Positions 9,753 through 17,084 of a stretch of 64,000 bases of DNA are shown piece by piece (position 1 is the first letter of the stretch; each line of letters starts with the position of its first letter). The translations under genes and the position numbers were made by a program. This stretch comes from Actinokineospora enzanensis DSM 44649. GTDB lineage: Bacteria; Actinomycetota; Actinomycetes; Mycobacteriales; Pseudonocardiaceae. The stretch is from NCBI RefSeq assembly GCF_000374445.1, contig NZ_KB894411.1:124001-188000 (forward strand), read 5' to 3'. A model generated the notes under the pieces. That model did not search any database. It was not told the DNA's origin and saw only the letters and a program-made list of their open reading frames with translations.

Positions 9753-9788
9753 GGGAGGCAGGGCTGGGTGGGTGGGAGGGAGGGAGGG
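9753..9788 (+). repeat. Guanine-run tract, possible G-quadruplex
   Basis: Eight GGG runs separated by 1-5 bases occur in 36 bp on the plus strand, about 50-85 bp upstream of the glmM start. The glmM transcript would carry the C-rich complement, so a quadruplex would form in the non-transcript strand at the promoter or leader. Such spacing satisfies the usual quadruplex pattern. The rest of the 208-bp rpsI-glmM gap holds the rpsI terminator. Confidence 0.6.
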
Positions 9789-9840
9789 AGAAATGTAACC
9801 GGGATGGGTGGGGCAGGTGGGACAAGACCCGGAAAAAGGA

Positions 9841-9885
9841 CCAGCGAGAGCAGCCTGTTCGTCGTGAACGTGCTGCTCCCGCTGG
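9841..9885 (-). terminator. Terminator of rplM-rpsI
   Basis: An extended imperfect palindrome: CCAGCG, GAGCAGC, GTTC, a 5-nt loop, then GAAC, GCTGCTC, CGCTGG. Read on the minus strand the hairpin is followed at once by TCCTTTTTCC. It lies 27 bp beyond the rpsI stop, which fits an intrinsic terminator separating rpsI from glmM. Confidence 0.75.
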
Positions 9886-9912
9886 GGTGGTGCGCTGGCG
9901 CTGCCGAGCAGG

Positions 9913-10530
9913 TCAGCGCTTGCTGTACTGCGGCGCCTTGCGGGCCTTCTTCAGGCCGTACTTCTTGCGTTCCTTCGCCCGCGGGTCGCGGGTCAGGAAG
10001 CCTGCCTTCTTCAGGACCGGGCGGTCCTCGCTGTCCAGCTCGATCAGCGCGCGGGCGATCGCCAGGCGCAGCGCACCGGCCTGGCCGGTGATGCCGCCGC
10101 CGTGCAGGTTCGCGCGGATGTCGAAGGACTCGGGCTTCTCGACGACCACGAGCGGCTCACGGATGAGCTGCTGGTGGACCTTGTTCGGGAAGTACTCCTC
10201 CAGGGAGCGGCCGTTCAGCACGAACTTGCCGCTGCCCGGGGTGATCCGGACGCGCACCACGGCCTCCTTGCGGCGGCCGACGGTCTGCGCGGTCTCTGCG
10301 GTCAGGTGCGGCAGCGCGGGCGCGGCGGGCTCCGCCTCGTCCTCGTGCACGGCCTCCGGGTCGGCCGCGGCGTCGAACGCCTCGACGGCCTCGGTCTCCC
10401 CGGCCTCGGTCTCGACAGCCGCCTGGTCGGCAGCCTCGGTCTCGACGGCCTCGGTCTCCACCGCGTCAGTCTCCACCGCGTCGACCTCGGCGGTGTCGGG
10501 GTTCACAGCGTCCGCACTGTCCTGACTCAC
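9913..10530 (-). CDS. rpsI: 30S ribosomal protein S9 with long acidic N-terminal extension
   Basis: The C-terminal 125 residues are canonical S9, from [14 protein letters not shown] to the basic tail [12 protein letters not shown] that reaches the P-site tRNA. The first 75-80 residues are an acidic Ala/Glu/Val/Thr stretch built from near-repeats of EAVETEA. Total length is 205, against about 130 in E. coli. The GTG start overlaps the rplM stop (GTGA), so the pair is coupled. Actinobacterial S9 often has some extension; this one is on the long side. Confidence 0.97.
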   Translation of the reverse strand: MSQDSADAVNPDTAEVDAVETDAVETEAVETEAADQAAVETEAGETEAVEAFDAAADPEAVHEDEAEPAAPALPHLTAETAQTVGRRKEAVVRVRITPGSGKFVLNGRSLEEYFPNKVHQQLIREPLVVVEKPESFDIRANLHGGGITGQAGALRLAIARALIELDSEDRPVLKKAGFLTRDPRAKERKKYGLKKARKAPQYSKR

Positions 10531-10970
10531 TTGGCGACCTTCGCAATCTCGAACGGCTTGGGCTGCTGGGCGGCGTGCGGGTGCTCGGGGCCCGCGTAGA
10601 CCTTGAGCTTCTTGCCCTGGGCGCGGCCGAGCTTGTTCTTCGGCAGCATGCCCTTGACGACCTTCTCCAGCAGCCGGTCGGGGCGGGTGTCGAGCAGCTC
10701 GCCGAACGACTGCTTGCGCAGACCGCCCGGGTAGCCACTGTGCCGGTAGGCGAACGCCTGGTCCCGCTTCTTGCCGGTCAGGACGACCTTCTCGGCGTTG
10801 ACGATGATGACGAAGTCACCGGTGTCCACGTGGGGGGCGTAGGTGGGCTTGTGCTTGCCGCGCAGCAGTGTGGCGACATGCGTGGCGAGACGGCCGAGCA
10901 CCACGTCCTCGGCATCGATCACGTGCCAGGCGCGGTCGACCTCGCCGGGCTTAGGGCTGTACGTGGGCAC
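10527..10970 (-). CDS. rplM: 50S ribosomal protein L13
   Basis: 147 residues with the family features: [42 protein letters not shown] and the C-terminal [15 protein letters not shown]13 is an early assembly protein of the large subunit. It is first in the rplM-rpsI operon; the promoter is recognisable at 11115-11143. Position next to an ESX locus matches the rplM/ESX-4 neighbourhood in mycobacteria, although here a SARP gene intervenes. Confidence 0.98.
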   Translation of the reverse strand: MPTYSPKPGEVDRAWHVIDAEDVVLGRLATHVATLLRGKHKPTYAPHVDTGDFVIIVNAEKVVLTGKKRDQAFAYRHSGYPGGLRKQSFGELLDTRPDRLLEKVVKGMLPKNKLGRAQGKKLKVYAGPEHPHAAQQPKPFEIAKVAK

Positions 10971-11114
10971 GGGTCTACCTCATCGTCAACTTGCGTCATG
11001 GGTGCCTGTGCGGGCCTCACCCCTGACCGACCGGGTCGTCCAGGGGCGCGCAACGCGGCTCGACTCGCGTTCGACCAGCCGAGCTATACGCCCCGCGCCG
11101 CACAACAACGTAAG

Positions 11115-11143
11115 AAGATACCGGGTGGGTGATGGAGGGTCAA
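11115..11143 (-). promoter_or_regulatory. Probable rplM-rpsI promoter
   Basis: On the minus strand TTGACC (11138-11143) is followed by a 17-bp spacer and TATCTT (11115-11120). The same elements, with flanking TTTTGACCCT and CGGTATCTT, precede the str operon. Transcription would start near 11107, leaving a leader of about 135 nt before rplM. Confidence 0.7.
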
Positions 11144-11162
11144 AATGGCCCCCGGCCACGAC

Positions 11163-14012
11163 TCACCGACGGTGCTCCCGAGCAGGCGAAGCGTACCCCC
11201 AGCGGGCCGCCAACCGGCCCGCGACGACGGTGTGGCCCGCGTGCCCGTCGGCGTCCGGGCGGGCGTCGGCGAGCGCGAGGTGCGCGGCGTACTCCACGTA
11301 TTTGTGCCGTAGATCACTTGCCAGCCGCAGCGCCTGGGTGGCGTGGACAGCGCCGCGCGGGTCGCCGTGGGCGGTGAGCGCGCGGGCGAGGCCGACGTGG
11401 GCGCGGGCGAGCAGGCCCGGCCCGGCCGACGCGCGGGCCACCGCCAGCGCCTCGGCGAGGCAGGCGAGCGCGTCGGCGCCCTGTCGGAGCCGGACCTCCC
11501 CCAGCGCGAGCAGGGCGACCACCAGGTCCCGGGGGTGGGTCCGGCGAGCCAGGGCGACGGCCCGCTCGGCATGGTCGGCGGCCTGGACAACCGCTACGGC
11601 GCCGGGGTGGACGGCGCTGAGCGCGCGGGCGTGCTCGGCCTCGGCGCCTGGGTGGTCCGGGCGGAGGGCGAGGGCGGCGGCGCTGTCGGCGAGGGCGGCG
11701 CGGTGGCTGCCGACGATCCGGTGCGCGGCGGCCCGGACGCTCAGGGCGTCGGCACGGCTGCCTGCCGGGGCGTCCGGTGGTTCGAGGCTGCGGGTGGCGT
11801 GTCCGGTGGCCGCGGCGGGTTCGCCCAGGTCGAGCAGGAGCGCGGCGAGGTCGGCTCGCGCGCGGGCGGCGGCGTCGGGGCTCACGTGCGGGGCCAGGCG
11901 GACGGCGCGGGTGAGGTAACCGCGGGACCGGCGGGCGTTGCCTTGGTCACTGTGCACGGCGGCGAGCGCGAGCAGGGCCCGGACCTCCTCCGTGTGCTCG
12001 GGTTCGGCGCGGGCGGCGCCGGGGACACCGAGGTCGCGGAAGCGTTTGACGGCGCGGGTCCCGTAGCGCAGCGCGGCCGCGGTGTCCCCGGTGCGGGCGT
12101 GCGCGGCGCTGAGGCTCAGCAGCATCCGGCCTTCGGCGTGCTGGTCGCCCGCGCGGAACGCGGCTTGCAGACCTGCGGTGCCGAGCGCGATCCACTCGGG
12201 GACCCGGGCGCGCGCCTCGACGTGGCCGCGCAGGGCCTCGGCCAGCCGCCAGGCGATGTCGGGGGCGGTGGACTCGACCGCGGCGGTGGCCACCGCGACG
12301 GCTCCCGGCAGTTCGGCGTCCACTCGGCCGACCCGGTCGCCGCACAGTTCGAGGTACCAGTCGCGGAGTGCGTGCCAGGTGCCCCCGTCCGGGCCATCCG
12401 GTTCGCCGCCGAGATCGTGGGCATACCGGCGGATCTCGTCGGGGCAGCCGTAGCGGTCGCGGGCCGGGCGGGTGAGCAGGCGGGCGCAGACCAGACGGTC
12501 GAGCGCGCGGCGGGTCGGGACGAGGCCGATGCCGGCGAGCGCGGCGGCGAGCGGGACACCGAAGTCGGGGCCGGGGATCCGGCCGACCAGGCGGAAGACG
12601 CGGGCGGACTCGGCTTCCAGGGCGTGGTAGGCGGCGGACAGGCCGGGCTCTTCGTCCATAAAGGACGAATCGGTGGCGGCGGCAAGGCGCAGGGCGAGCG
12701 GGAGGTGGCCGCACCGCGCGGCCACCTTGTCGGCGTCGGGCATGTCCCCGAGCAGGGCGAGCGCGTCGTCCGGCAGCAGCGGGCCGAGTTCCAGGCGGTA
12801 CGCGGAATCCTTGGTCACCAGGCTGGTCAGCCGGTCCCGGCTGGTGACCACCACGAGGCTGCCGCCGCCCTCCGGCAGCAGCGGCCGGACCCAGGTGGGA
12901 TCCGCCACACCGTCCACCAGGATCAACACCCGGCGGCCCGCGAGCAGGCCGCGATAGAGCGCGGCGGCCTCGTCGAAGTCCGGGGGCACCCGGTCGCCGG
13001 GAACGCCCAGGACGCGCAGGAAACCGGCGAGCGCGGCCGCCGGGGTGACCGGGGGAAACGGGCCGTAGCCGCGGAAGTCGAGGTGGAGCGCGCCATCCGG
13101 GTACTGGCCGCGGATCCGGTGCGCCCAGCGCAGGGCGAGCGCGGACTTGCCCGTGCCCGCGGGCCCGGTGATCACCACGACCGGGGCGGGGCCGCGCCGG
13201 TCCCCCACCCGTGCGCGGTCCAGTTCGACGAACTCGTCGAGCCGACCGCGGAAATTCCCGTTATTACCGGGTAATAGACGCGGCGCGGCTGGTGGCGTGT
13301 CCGGATCGGAGATCAACACGCGGTGGAAGACGGCCCGCAACGCGGAACCCGACTCGACCCCGAGATCGCGGCCGATGCGCGTGAACTGATCTATCGCCTC
13401 GTCCCGACGGCCCGATGACCACAGCGCCGTCATCACCTGACCGATGATCCGCTCATGCGCGGGATAACGCACCGCGCGGGCGAACAGGTCCGGCAACAAT
13501 TCGCGGTGTTCGCCCAACCGCAATCGGACGTCGACCCGATCCGACTCGACCGCGAGCCGTTCCTGGCGGAGTTGTTCGCGCATCCCGTCGAACCACGGCG
13601 TGGTCAGGTCACCGAACGCGCGACCGCGCCACAACTCGAATGCCTCCGCGTACAAAACCGCGGCTTCCCGGTCTTCCGATCCGCGTGCCCGCGCCACCAA
13701 CAGCCGGAATCGGTGCAGGTCGACCTGGCCGGGGTCGACTATCGCGGCATAGCCGTCCTGATCGCGGACTATTCGCGCACCCGCCGCGGCGAAAACGGCG
13801 CGCAGTTCCGCGAAGTGGTCGGCGAGCGCGCCGCGCACCCGTTCCGGCGGCCGATCCCCCCAGGCGCGTTCGACCAGCACCGCCACCGATACCGGGCGGT
13901 TCGCCTCGGTCAGCAGCACGGCCGCGAGCGCGACCTGTCGAGGATCGCGGGCCCCCGCCGCGGAAACCGCGCCGAGCACCCGGAAAACGACATTCCCACG
14001 CATACTCTCCAT
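11163..14012 (-). CDS. SARP/AfsR-type transcriptional regulator with NTPase and TPR domains
   Basis: A 949-residue regulator. Residues 8-95 form an OmpR-like winged helix of the SARP type; 97-240 form the helical BTAD domain (VDLHRFRLL onward). An NTPase domain follows, with Walker A GPAGTGKS at 283-290 and Walker B VLILVDGV. The C-terminal half is alanine-rich helical repeats that look like TPRs. AfsR relatives activate secondary-metabolite or developmental genes in response to ATP and partner binding. Here it sits between the esx pair and rplM, at a place where the ESX-4 locus and rplM adjoin in mycobacteria, so it may have been inserted there and may control the secretion genes. Regulation of ESX is inference. 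Confidence 0.92.
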   Translation of the reverse strand: MESMRGNVVFRVLGAVSAAGARDPRQVALAAVLLTEANRPVSVAVLVERAWGDRPPERVRGALADHFAELRAVFAAAGARIVRDQDGYAAIVDPGQVDLHRFRLLVARARGSEDREAAVLYAEAFELWRGRAFGDLTTPWFDGMREQLRQERLAVESDRVDVRLRLGEHRELLPDLFARAVRYPAHERIIGQVMTALWSSGRRDEAIDQFTRIGRDLGVESGSALRAVFHRVLISDPDTPPAAPRLLPGNNGNFRGRLDEFVELDRARVGDRRGPAPVVVITGPAGTGKSALALRWAHRIRGQYPDGALHLDFRGYGPFPPVTPAAALAGFLRVLGVPGDRVPPDFDEAAALYRGLLAGRRVLILVDGVADPTWVRPLLPEGGGSLVVVTSRDRLTSLVTKDSAYRLELGPLLPDDALALLGDMPDADKVAARCGHLPLALRLAAATDSSFMDEEPGLSAAYHALEAESARVFRLVGRIPGPDFGVPLAAALAGIGLVPTRRALDRLVCARLLTRPARDRYGCPDEIRRYAHDLGGEPDGPDGGTWHALRDWYLELCGDRVGRVDAELPGAVAVATAAVESTAPDIAWRLAEALRGHVEARARVPEWIALGTAGLQAAFRAGDQHAEGRMLLSLSAAHARTGDTAAALRYGTRAVKRFRDLGVPGAARAEPEHTEEVRALLALAAVHSDQGNARRSRGYLTRAVRLAPHVSPDAAARARADLAALLLDLGEPAAATGHATRSLEPPDAPAGSRADALSVRAAAHRIVGSHRAALADSAAALALRPDHPGAEAEHARALSAVHPGAVAVVQAADHAERAVALARRTHPRDLVVALLALGEVRLRQGADALACLAEALAVARASAGPGLLARAHVGLARALTAHGDPRGAVHATQALRLASDLRHKYVEYAAHLALADARPDADGHAGHTVVAGRLAARWGYASPAREHRR

Positions 14013-14060
14013 CGACGTCCCCCACGTCGGTACGAAGTACGCCCAAGATACACGGAAACG

Positions 14061-14099
14061 AAAAACCGCGGCCCCGGGGGGATTCCCCCGGGGCCGCGG
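14061..14099 (-). terminator. Terminator of the esx gene pair
   Basis: A perfect 15-bp GC stem (CCGCGGCCCCGGGGG and its complement) closes a 4-nt loop and, on the minus strand, is followed by TTTTT. It starts 14 bp past the stop of the gene at 14113, a textbook intrinsic terminator that isolates the SARP gene from the esx transcript. Confidence 0.92.
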
Positions 14100-14112
14100 T
14101 GGCAGTGCGGGC

Positions 14113-14409
14113 TCAGGCCCAGCGGCTCGCGTTCGCGTGCTCGGTCTGCTCGTAGTTCTCGCCGGACTGACGCACGGCGGTACCGATCGAGTTGAGGACC
14201 TGCTTCAGGTCGTCGTAGGCGGAGTCCCACTCGCGCTGCTTGGCGTCCCACGCCTCGGCGGCCGCACCGGAGTAACCGGCGCGCAGCGGGGCCAGCCGCG
14301 ACTTGAGGTCGCCGAGCAGGCCGTCGAGCTGCGAGGAGGTGGAGGTGATCGACTGGGCCGCGTTGGCGACCTCGGCGAAATTGACCTTGATGATGTCGCC
14401 GTTAGGCAT
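14113..14409 (-). CDS. WXG100-family type VII secretion protein (EsxA/EsxT-like)
   Basis: A 98-residue helical hairpin protein. The usual central W-x-G turn is replaced by AWDAKQREW; the C-terminus has the type VII signal Y-x3-E (YEQTE). Size and predicted helix-turn-helix shape fit ESAT-6/CFP-10 proteins, which pair as heterodimers. Its partner is encoded 59 bp upstream. By position it corresponds to esxT of the mycobacterial ESX-4 locus. Secretion is by the EccBCDE machinery encoded upstream. Confidence 0.93.
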   Translation of the reverse strand: MPNGDIIKVNFAEVANAAQSITSTSSQLDGLLGDLKSRLAPLRAGYSGAAAEAWDAKQREWDSAYDDLKQVLNSIGTAVRQSGENYEQTEHANASRWA

Positions 14410-14468
14410 TGCTTACTCCCTGTTCAAGTCTTTGGGGTTGGCGCGAAGACCAGTTGTCCGGAAAGGAC

Positions 14469-14777
14469 TCAGCCGAGGACGTTGGTGATGTTGCTCAGCG
14501 AGGAGGAGGCCTCCTCTTCCTGGCGCACGTACGCCTGGTTGCTGGCCTTCAGCTGCTCGGAGATGCCCTGCAGCGCGTCGTGCAGCTTGCGGGCGTCCTC
14601 GTCGAAGCGGTTCATCAGGGTCGCGAACGCGGCGGACGCCTGGCCCCTCCAGTTGTCGTGCAGCGGCGCGAGGTTGCCACGCAGCGTGCTCAGCGCGTTC
14701 CGGCTCTCCTCGTTGACGTTGTCGACGTCAACCGCGGCCTTCGCCATCTCTTCGGGCGTGATTCCGTAACCGGACAT
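14469..14777 (-). CDS. WXG100-family type VII secretion protein (EsxB/EsxU-like)
   Basis: A 102-residue protein with the canonical WRG turn (HDNWRGQASAAF) between two helices and a Y-x3-E secretion motif (YVRQE). It is the likely dimer partner of the protein encoded downstream. It corresponds by position to esxU in ESX-4. The 218 bp upstream hold two CGTACG palindromes 17 bp apart (about 14809-14831), a possible regulatory site, and no clear promoter hexamers. Confidence 0.94.
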   Translation of the reverse strand: MSGYGITPEEMAKAAVDVDNVNEESRNALSTLRGNLAPLHDNWRGQASAAFATLMNRFDEDARKLHDALQGISEQLKASNQAYVRQEEEASSSLSNITNVLG

Positions 14778-14995
14778 TGGGAGAAACCCCCTGGCTTGTG
14801 GGTGGGTCGTACGCCTTCTTCGTTCGTACGCCGCTTACGACGAAGACCCTGCCAGGTTCGGTTCCACTTCGGTGCCGGTTGTCCGCAGGTAGTTGCTCCC
14901 GTTAACGGTCTGCCGAGGAACCCGCAGGTCAGCGCACTGTGAACCGGGCGGTCCCGGCGGCTGAGCGGTTCCCGTTGGTGAATGATCGCCGCAGG

Positions 14996-15244
14996 TCAGC
15001 CGCCGTGGAACAGGATCTGGTGCTGCGAGAAGTCCTCATCATCGGGATCCGCCGGGGACGGTCCGGCTGACTCCCGCTCCGCCGCCTGGACCGGCCTGCG
15101 CGCCAGCCGCTGCGTCTCCCGGCGGAATGCCGCGCTCGTCTCCCGCCCCTCTGCCGACGCGCGCTGCGCGCGGGTGACGGCCGCCGACAGGTCCGCGCGG
15201 AACCGCGCGACCGCGTCGCTGAAGCCCTGGTTCGGTCCGGACAC
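14996..15244 (-). CDS. Small charged protein of the ESX locus, unknown function
   Basis: The GTG at 15244 is selected because GGAGG lies just upstream (GGAGGTGGACG). The 82-residue product is rich in Arg, Ala and Glu, predicted mostly helical, and ends in an acidic stretch (DPDDEDF) and QHQILFHGG. It has no membrane segment. It begins 16 bp after the Hsp70-like gene and precedes the esx pair, so it is probably co-transcribed with the secretion genes. No family is recognised. Confidence 0.7.
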   Translation of the reverse strand: MSGPNQGFSDAVARFRADLSAAVTRAQRASAEGRETSAAFRRETQRLARRPVQAAERESAGPSPADPDDEDFSQHQILFHGG

Positions 15245-15260
15245 CGTCCACCTCCGCAGA

Positions 15261-16982
15261 TCAACCCGAGACGACCATAGAGCGCACGACCGCGGCACAA
15301 GCCTGCCGCACCCGGTCCAGGCCGTCGGGGGTGTACTGGCAACCGATGCTGACCTGGTACCTGCCGCTCAACAGGACGTACCAGTCGACGGTCGCGTTGC
15401 TCGCCCGTTCGCGGTAGTGGATGACGTCGCGGCCGGCGAAGCTGGCCTTGTCGTCGAACTCGGAGAAGACGTCGCCGCCCTGGGTGTAGTCGTCGCGAAG
15501 GCGGTCGACGGCGCGGGCGCGGTCGGCGGTGCTGTCGAAGCTCAGTTCGCGTTCCTGGACGAGGATCTGGTCGTCGCCGCGTTCCGCGCCGGTCGGCTTG
15601 AGGTCGGTACGCATGAGGCCGGGGTTGCCGCCGGTCTGGGTCCAGTCGGCGGGGAGGGTGAAGCGGTACTCGTAGCGGGCGATGGTCTGGGCGGGGTCGT
15701 CCCGGCCCAGCACGATGATCAGGACGGCGGCGATGGCCGCGACCAGCGTCACGCCCGCGATACCGAGCCAGCGGCGGCGCCTGTTCGGCTTGGGTGGGAT
15801 GACCGGGACCGGGACGGCCGGGGTGACGGTGGGGAACGCGGTGCCGACCGGGGGTGGGCCCGATGGTCGAGTGGCCGGGCGGGAGCCGGTGAGCAGGCCG
15901 GTGTGGTCGACGCCGGTGGTGGGGCTGACGGCGCGGAGGGCGCCCCTGGCGACGACGGTCTCCGGCTGGTCGAGGGTGACCGGGACGATGCCGGTCCGGT
16001 CGGCGACGACCTGGGCGACCAGGGGAATGCGGCTGGAGCCGCCGACCAGGAAGACGCCCGCGAGCTGCCGGGGTGCCAGGCCCGCCGCGGAGATCGCGGC
16101 GAGGGTGAGGTCGGCGGCGGTGGCGATCGGGCCGGTGATGATCCGTTCCAGGTCCGGGCGGGTGACGTGGGCGTCCGGGAACGGGGACGGCAGCGGGATG
16201 TCGGCGTAGTTGTGGCGGGAGAGGGTTTCCTTGGCGCTGCGGACATCCTGGTGCAGGACACGCCTGCGGCGGCGGTCGGTGATGTCGCGGCCTTCGAGGA
16301 GTGCGCGCCAGGCCTCCGGGTCTTTCCCGCCCACCGTGGCGCCCAGGTGGTCCAACAGCAGCTGGTCGACGTCCGCGCCGCCGAAGGACGGGTTTCCCTT
16401 GGTGGACAGGATGGTGAACATGCCGGTGGCCTCGGTGCGGACGACGCTGACGTCGGTCGTCCCGCCGCCAAGGTCGAGGATGGCGAGGGTTCTTCCCGGC
16501 GGGCCGGGGAAAGTGGCCGCGTGATGGACGGCGGCGGCCACCGGTTCCGGGATCAGGATGACGCGGGGGCTCAGACCGGTTGCCGCCTGGCGCAGGGTTT
16601 GGGTGCGGAAGCCGCCCCAGTCGGCGGGGTGGGTGAGGACCAGTTGGTCTATCTGGGAATTGCCGGTTACCCGTCTTGCTTCGTCAGTTGCTCGTTGTAG
16701 GACTGCTCGGAAGATCGCGCTCACCGGGATGACGGTGTTGCCGAGCAGCAGTTCGGACTCGTCGATGCGGCGTTTGGGGTGGGGTTCGTAGCGGGAGGGG
16801 TCCAGGGCCGCTTGTCGGTCTGCCTCCTGGCCTACGAAGAGGGTGCCGTCCAGGGCGGCGTAGATGGCGGACGAGAGGAGGGGGTTGCCGTCCACCACTA
16901 CGACCTGGGGGTCGTGCAGGTCACGCGAGATGGCTATGCAGGTGCTGGAGGTGCCGAAGTCGATGGCTGCTCGTAGGGACAT
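15261..16982 (-). CDS. Hsp70-like type VII secretion-associated protein (Rv3446c type)
   Basis: The N-terminal 370 residues are an actin/Hsp70 ATPase fold: DFGTSSTCIAI, LVLTHPADWG, DLGGGTTDVSVV and VFLVGGSSRIP. A proline-rich linker leads to one membrane segment (about 400-425) and an outer domain of about 140 residues beginning YEYRFTLPADWTQTG with paired cysteines near the end. That outer domain is the hallmark of the Rv3446c-family secretion-associated proteins of ESX-4. The protein lacks an Hsp70 substrate-binding domain. Its position between eccC and the esx genes also matches mycobacterial ESX-4. The molecular role is not established. Confidence 0.92.
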   Translation of the reverse strand: MSLRAAIDFGTSSTCIAISRDLHDPQVVVVDGNPLLSSAIYAALDGTLFVGQEADRQAALDPSRYEPHPKRRIDESELLLGNTVIPVSAIFRAVLQRATDEARRVTGNSQIDQLVLTHPADWGGFRTQTLRQAATGLSPRVILIPEPVAAAVHHAATFPGPPGRTLAILDLGGGTTDVSVVRTEATGMFTILSTKGNPSFGGADVDQLLLDHLGATVGGKDPEAWRALLEGRDITDRRRRRVLHQDVRSAKETLSRHNYADIPLPSPFPDAHVTRPDLERIITGPIATAADLTLAAISAAGLAPRQLAGVFLVGGSSRIPLVAQVVADRTGIVPVTLDQPETVVARGALRAVSPTTGVDHTGLLTGSRPATRPSGPPPVGTAFPTVTPAVPVPVIPPKPNRRRRWLGIAGVTLVAAIAAVLIIVLGRDDPAQTIARYEYRFTLPADWTQTGGNPGLMRTDLKPTGAERGDDQILVQERELSFDSTADRARAVDRLRDDYTQGGDVFSEFDDKASFAGRDVIHYRERASNATVDWYVLLSGRYQVSIGCQYTPDGLDRVRQACAAVVRSMVVSG

Positions 16983-17030
16983 GGCACCTCCTGGTGGGGT
17001 TGGCCTGGTCAGGGTAGTTGGTGCGCAAGG

Positions 17031-17068
17031 GAAGAGCCCCGCTCGATGGGGTTCGGGCGGGGCTCTTC
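17031..17068 (-). terminator. Hairpin after eccC
   Basis: Perfect 11-bp arms GAAGAGCCCCG and CGGGGCTCTTC enclose 16 nt. It starts 17 bp beyond the eccC stop. No T run follows on the minus strand, so termination may be partial and allow read-through into the Hsp70-like gene. Confidence 0.65.
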
Positions 17069-17084
17069 CGGGTTGCGTTCCCGG

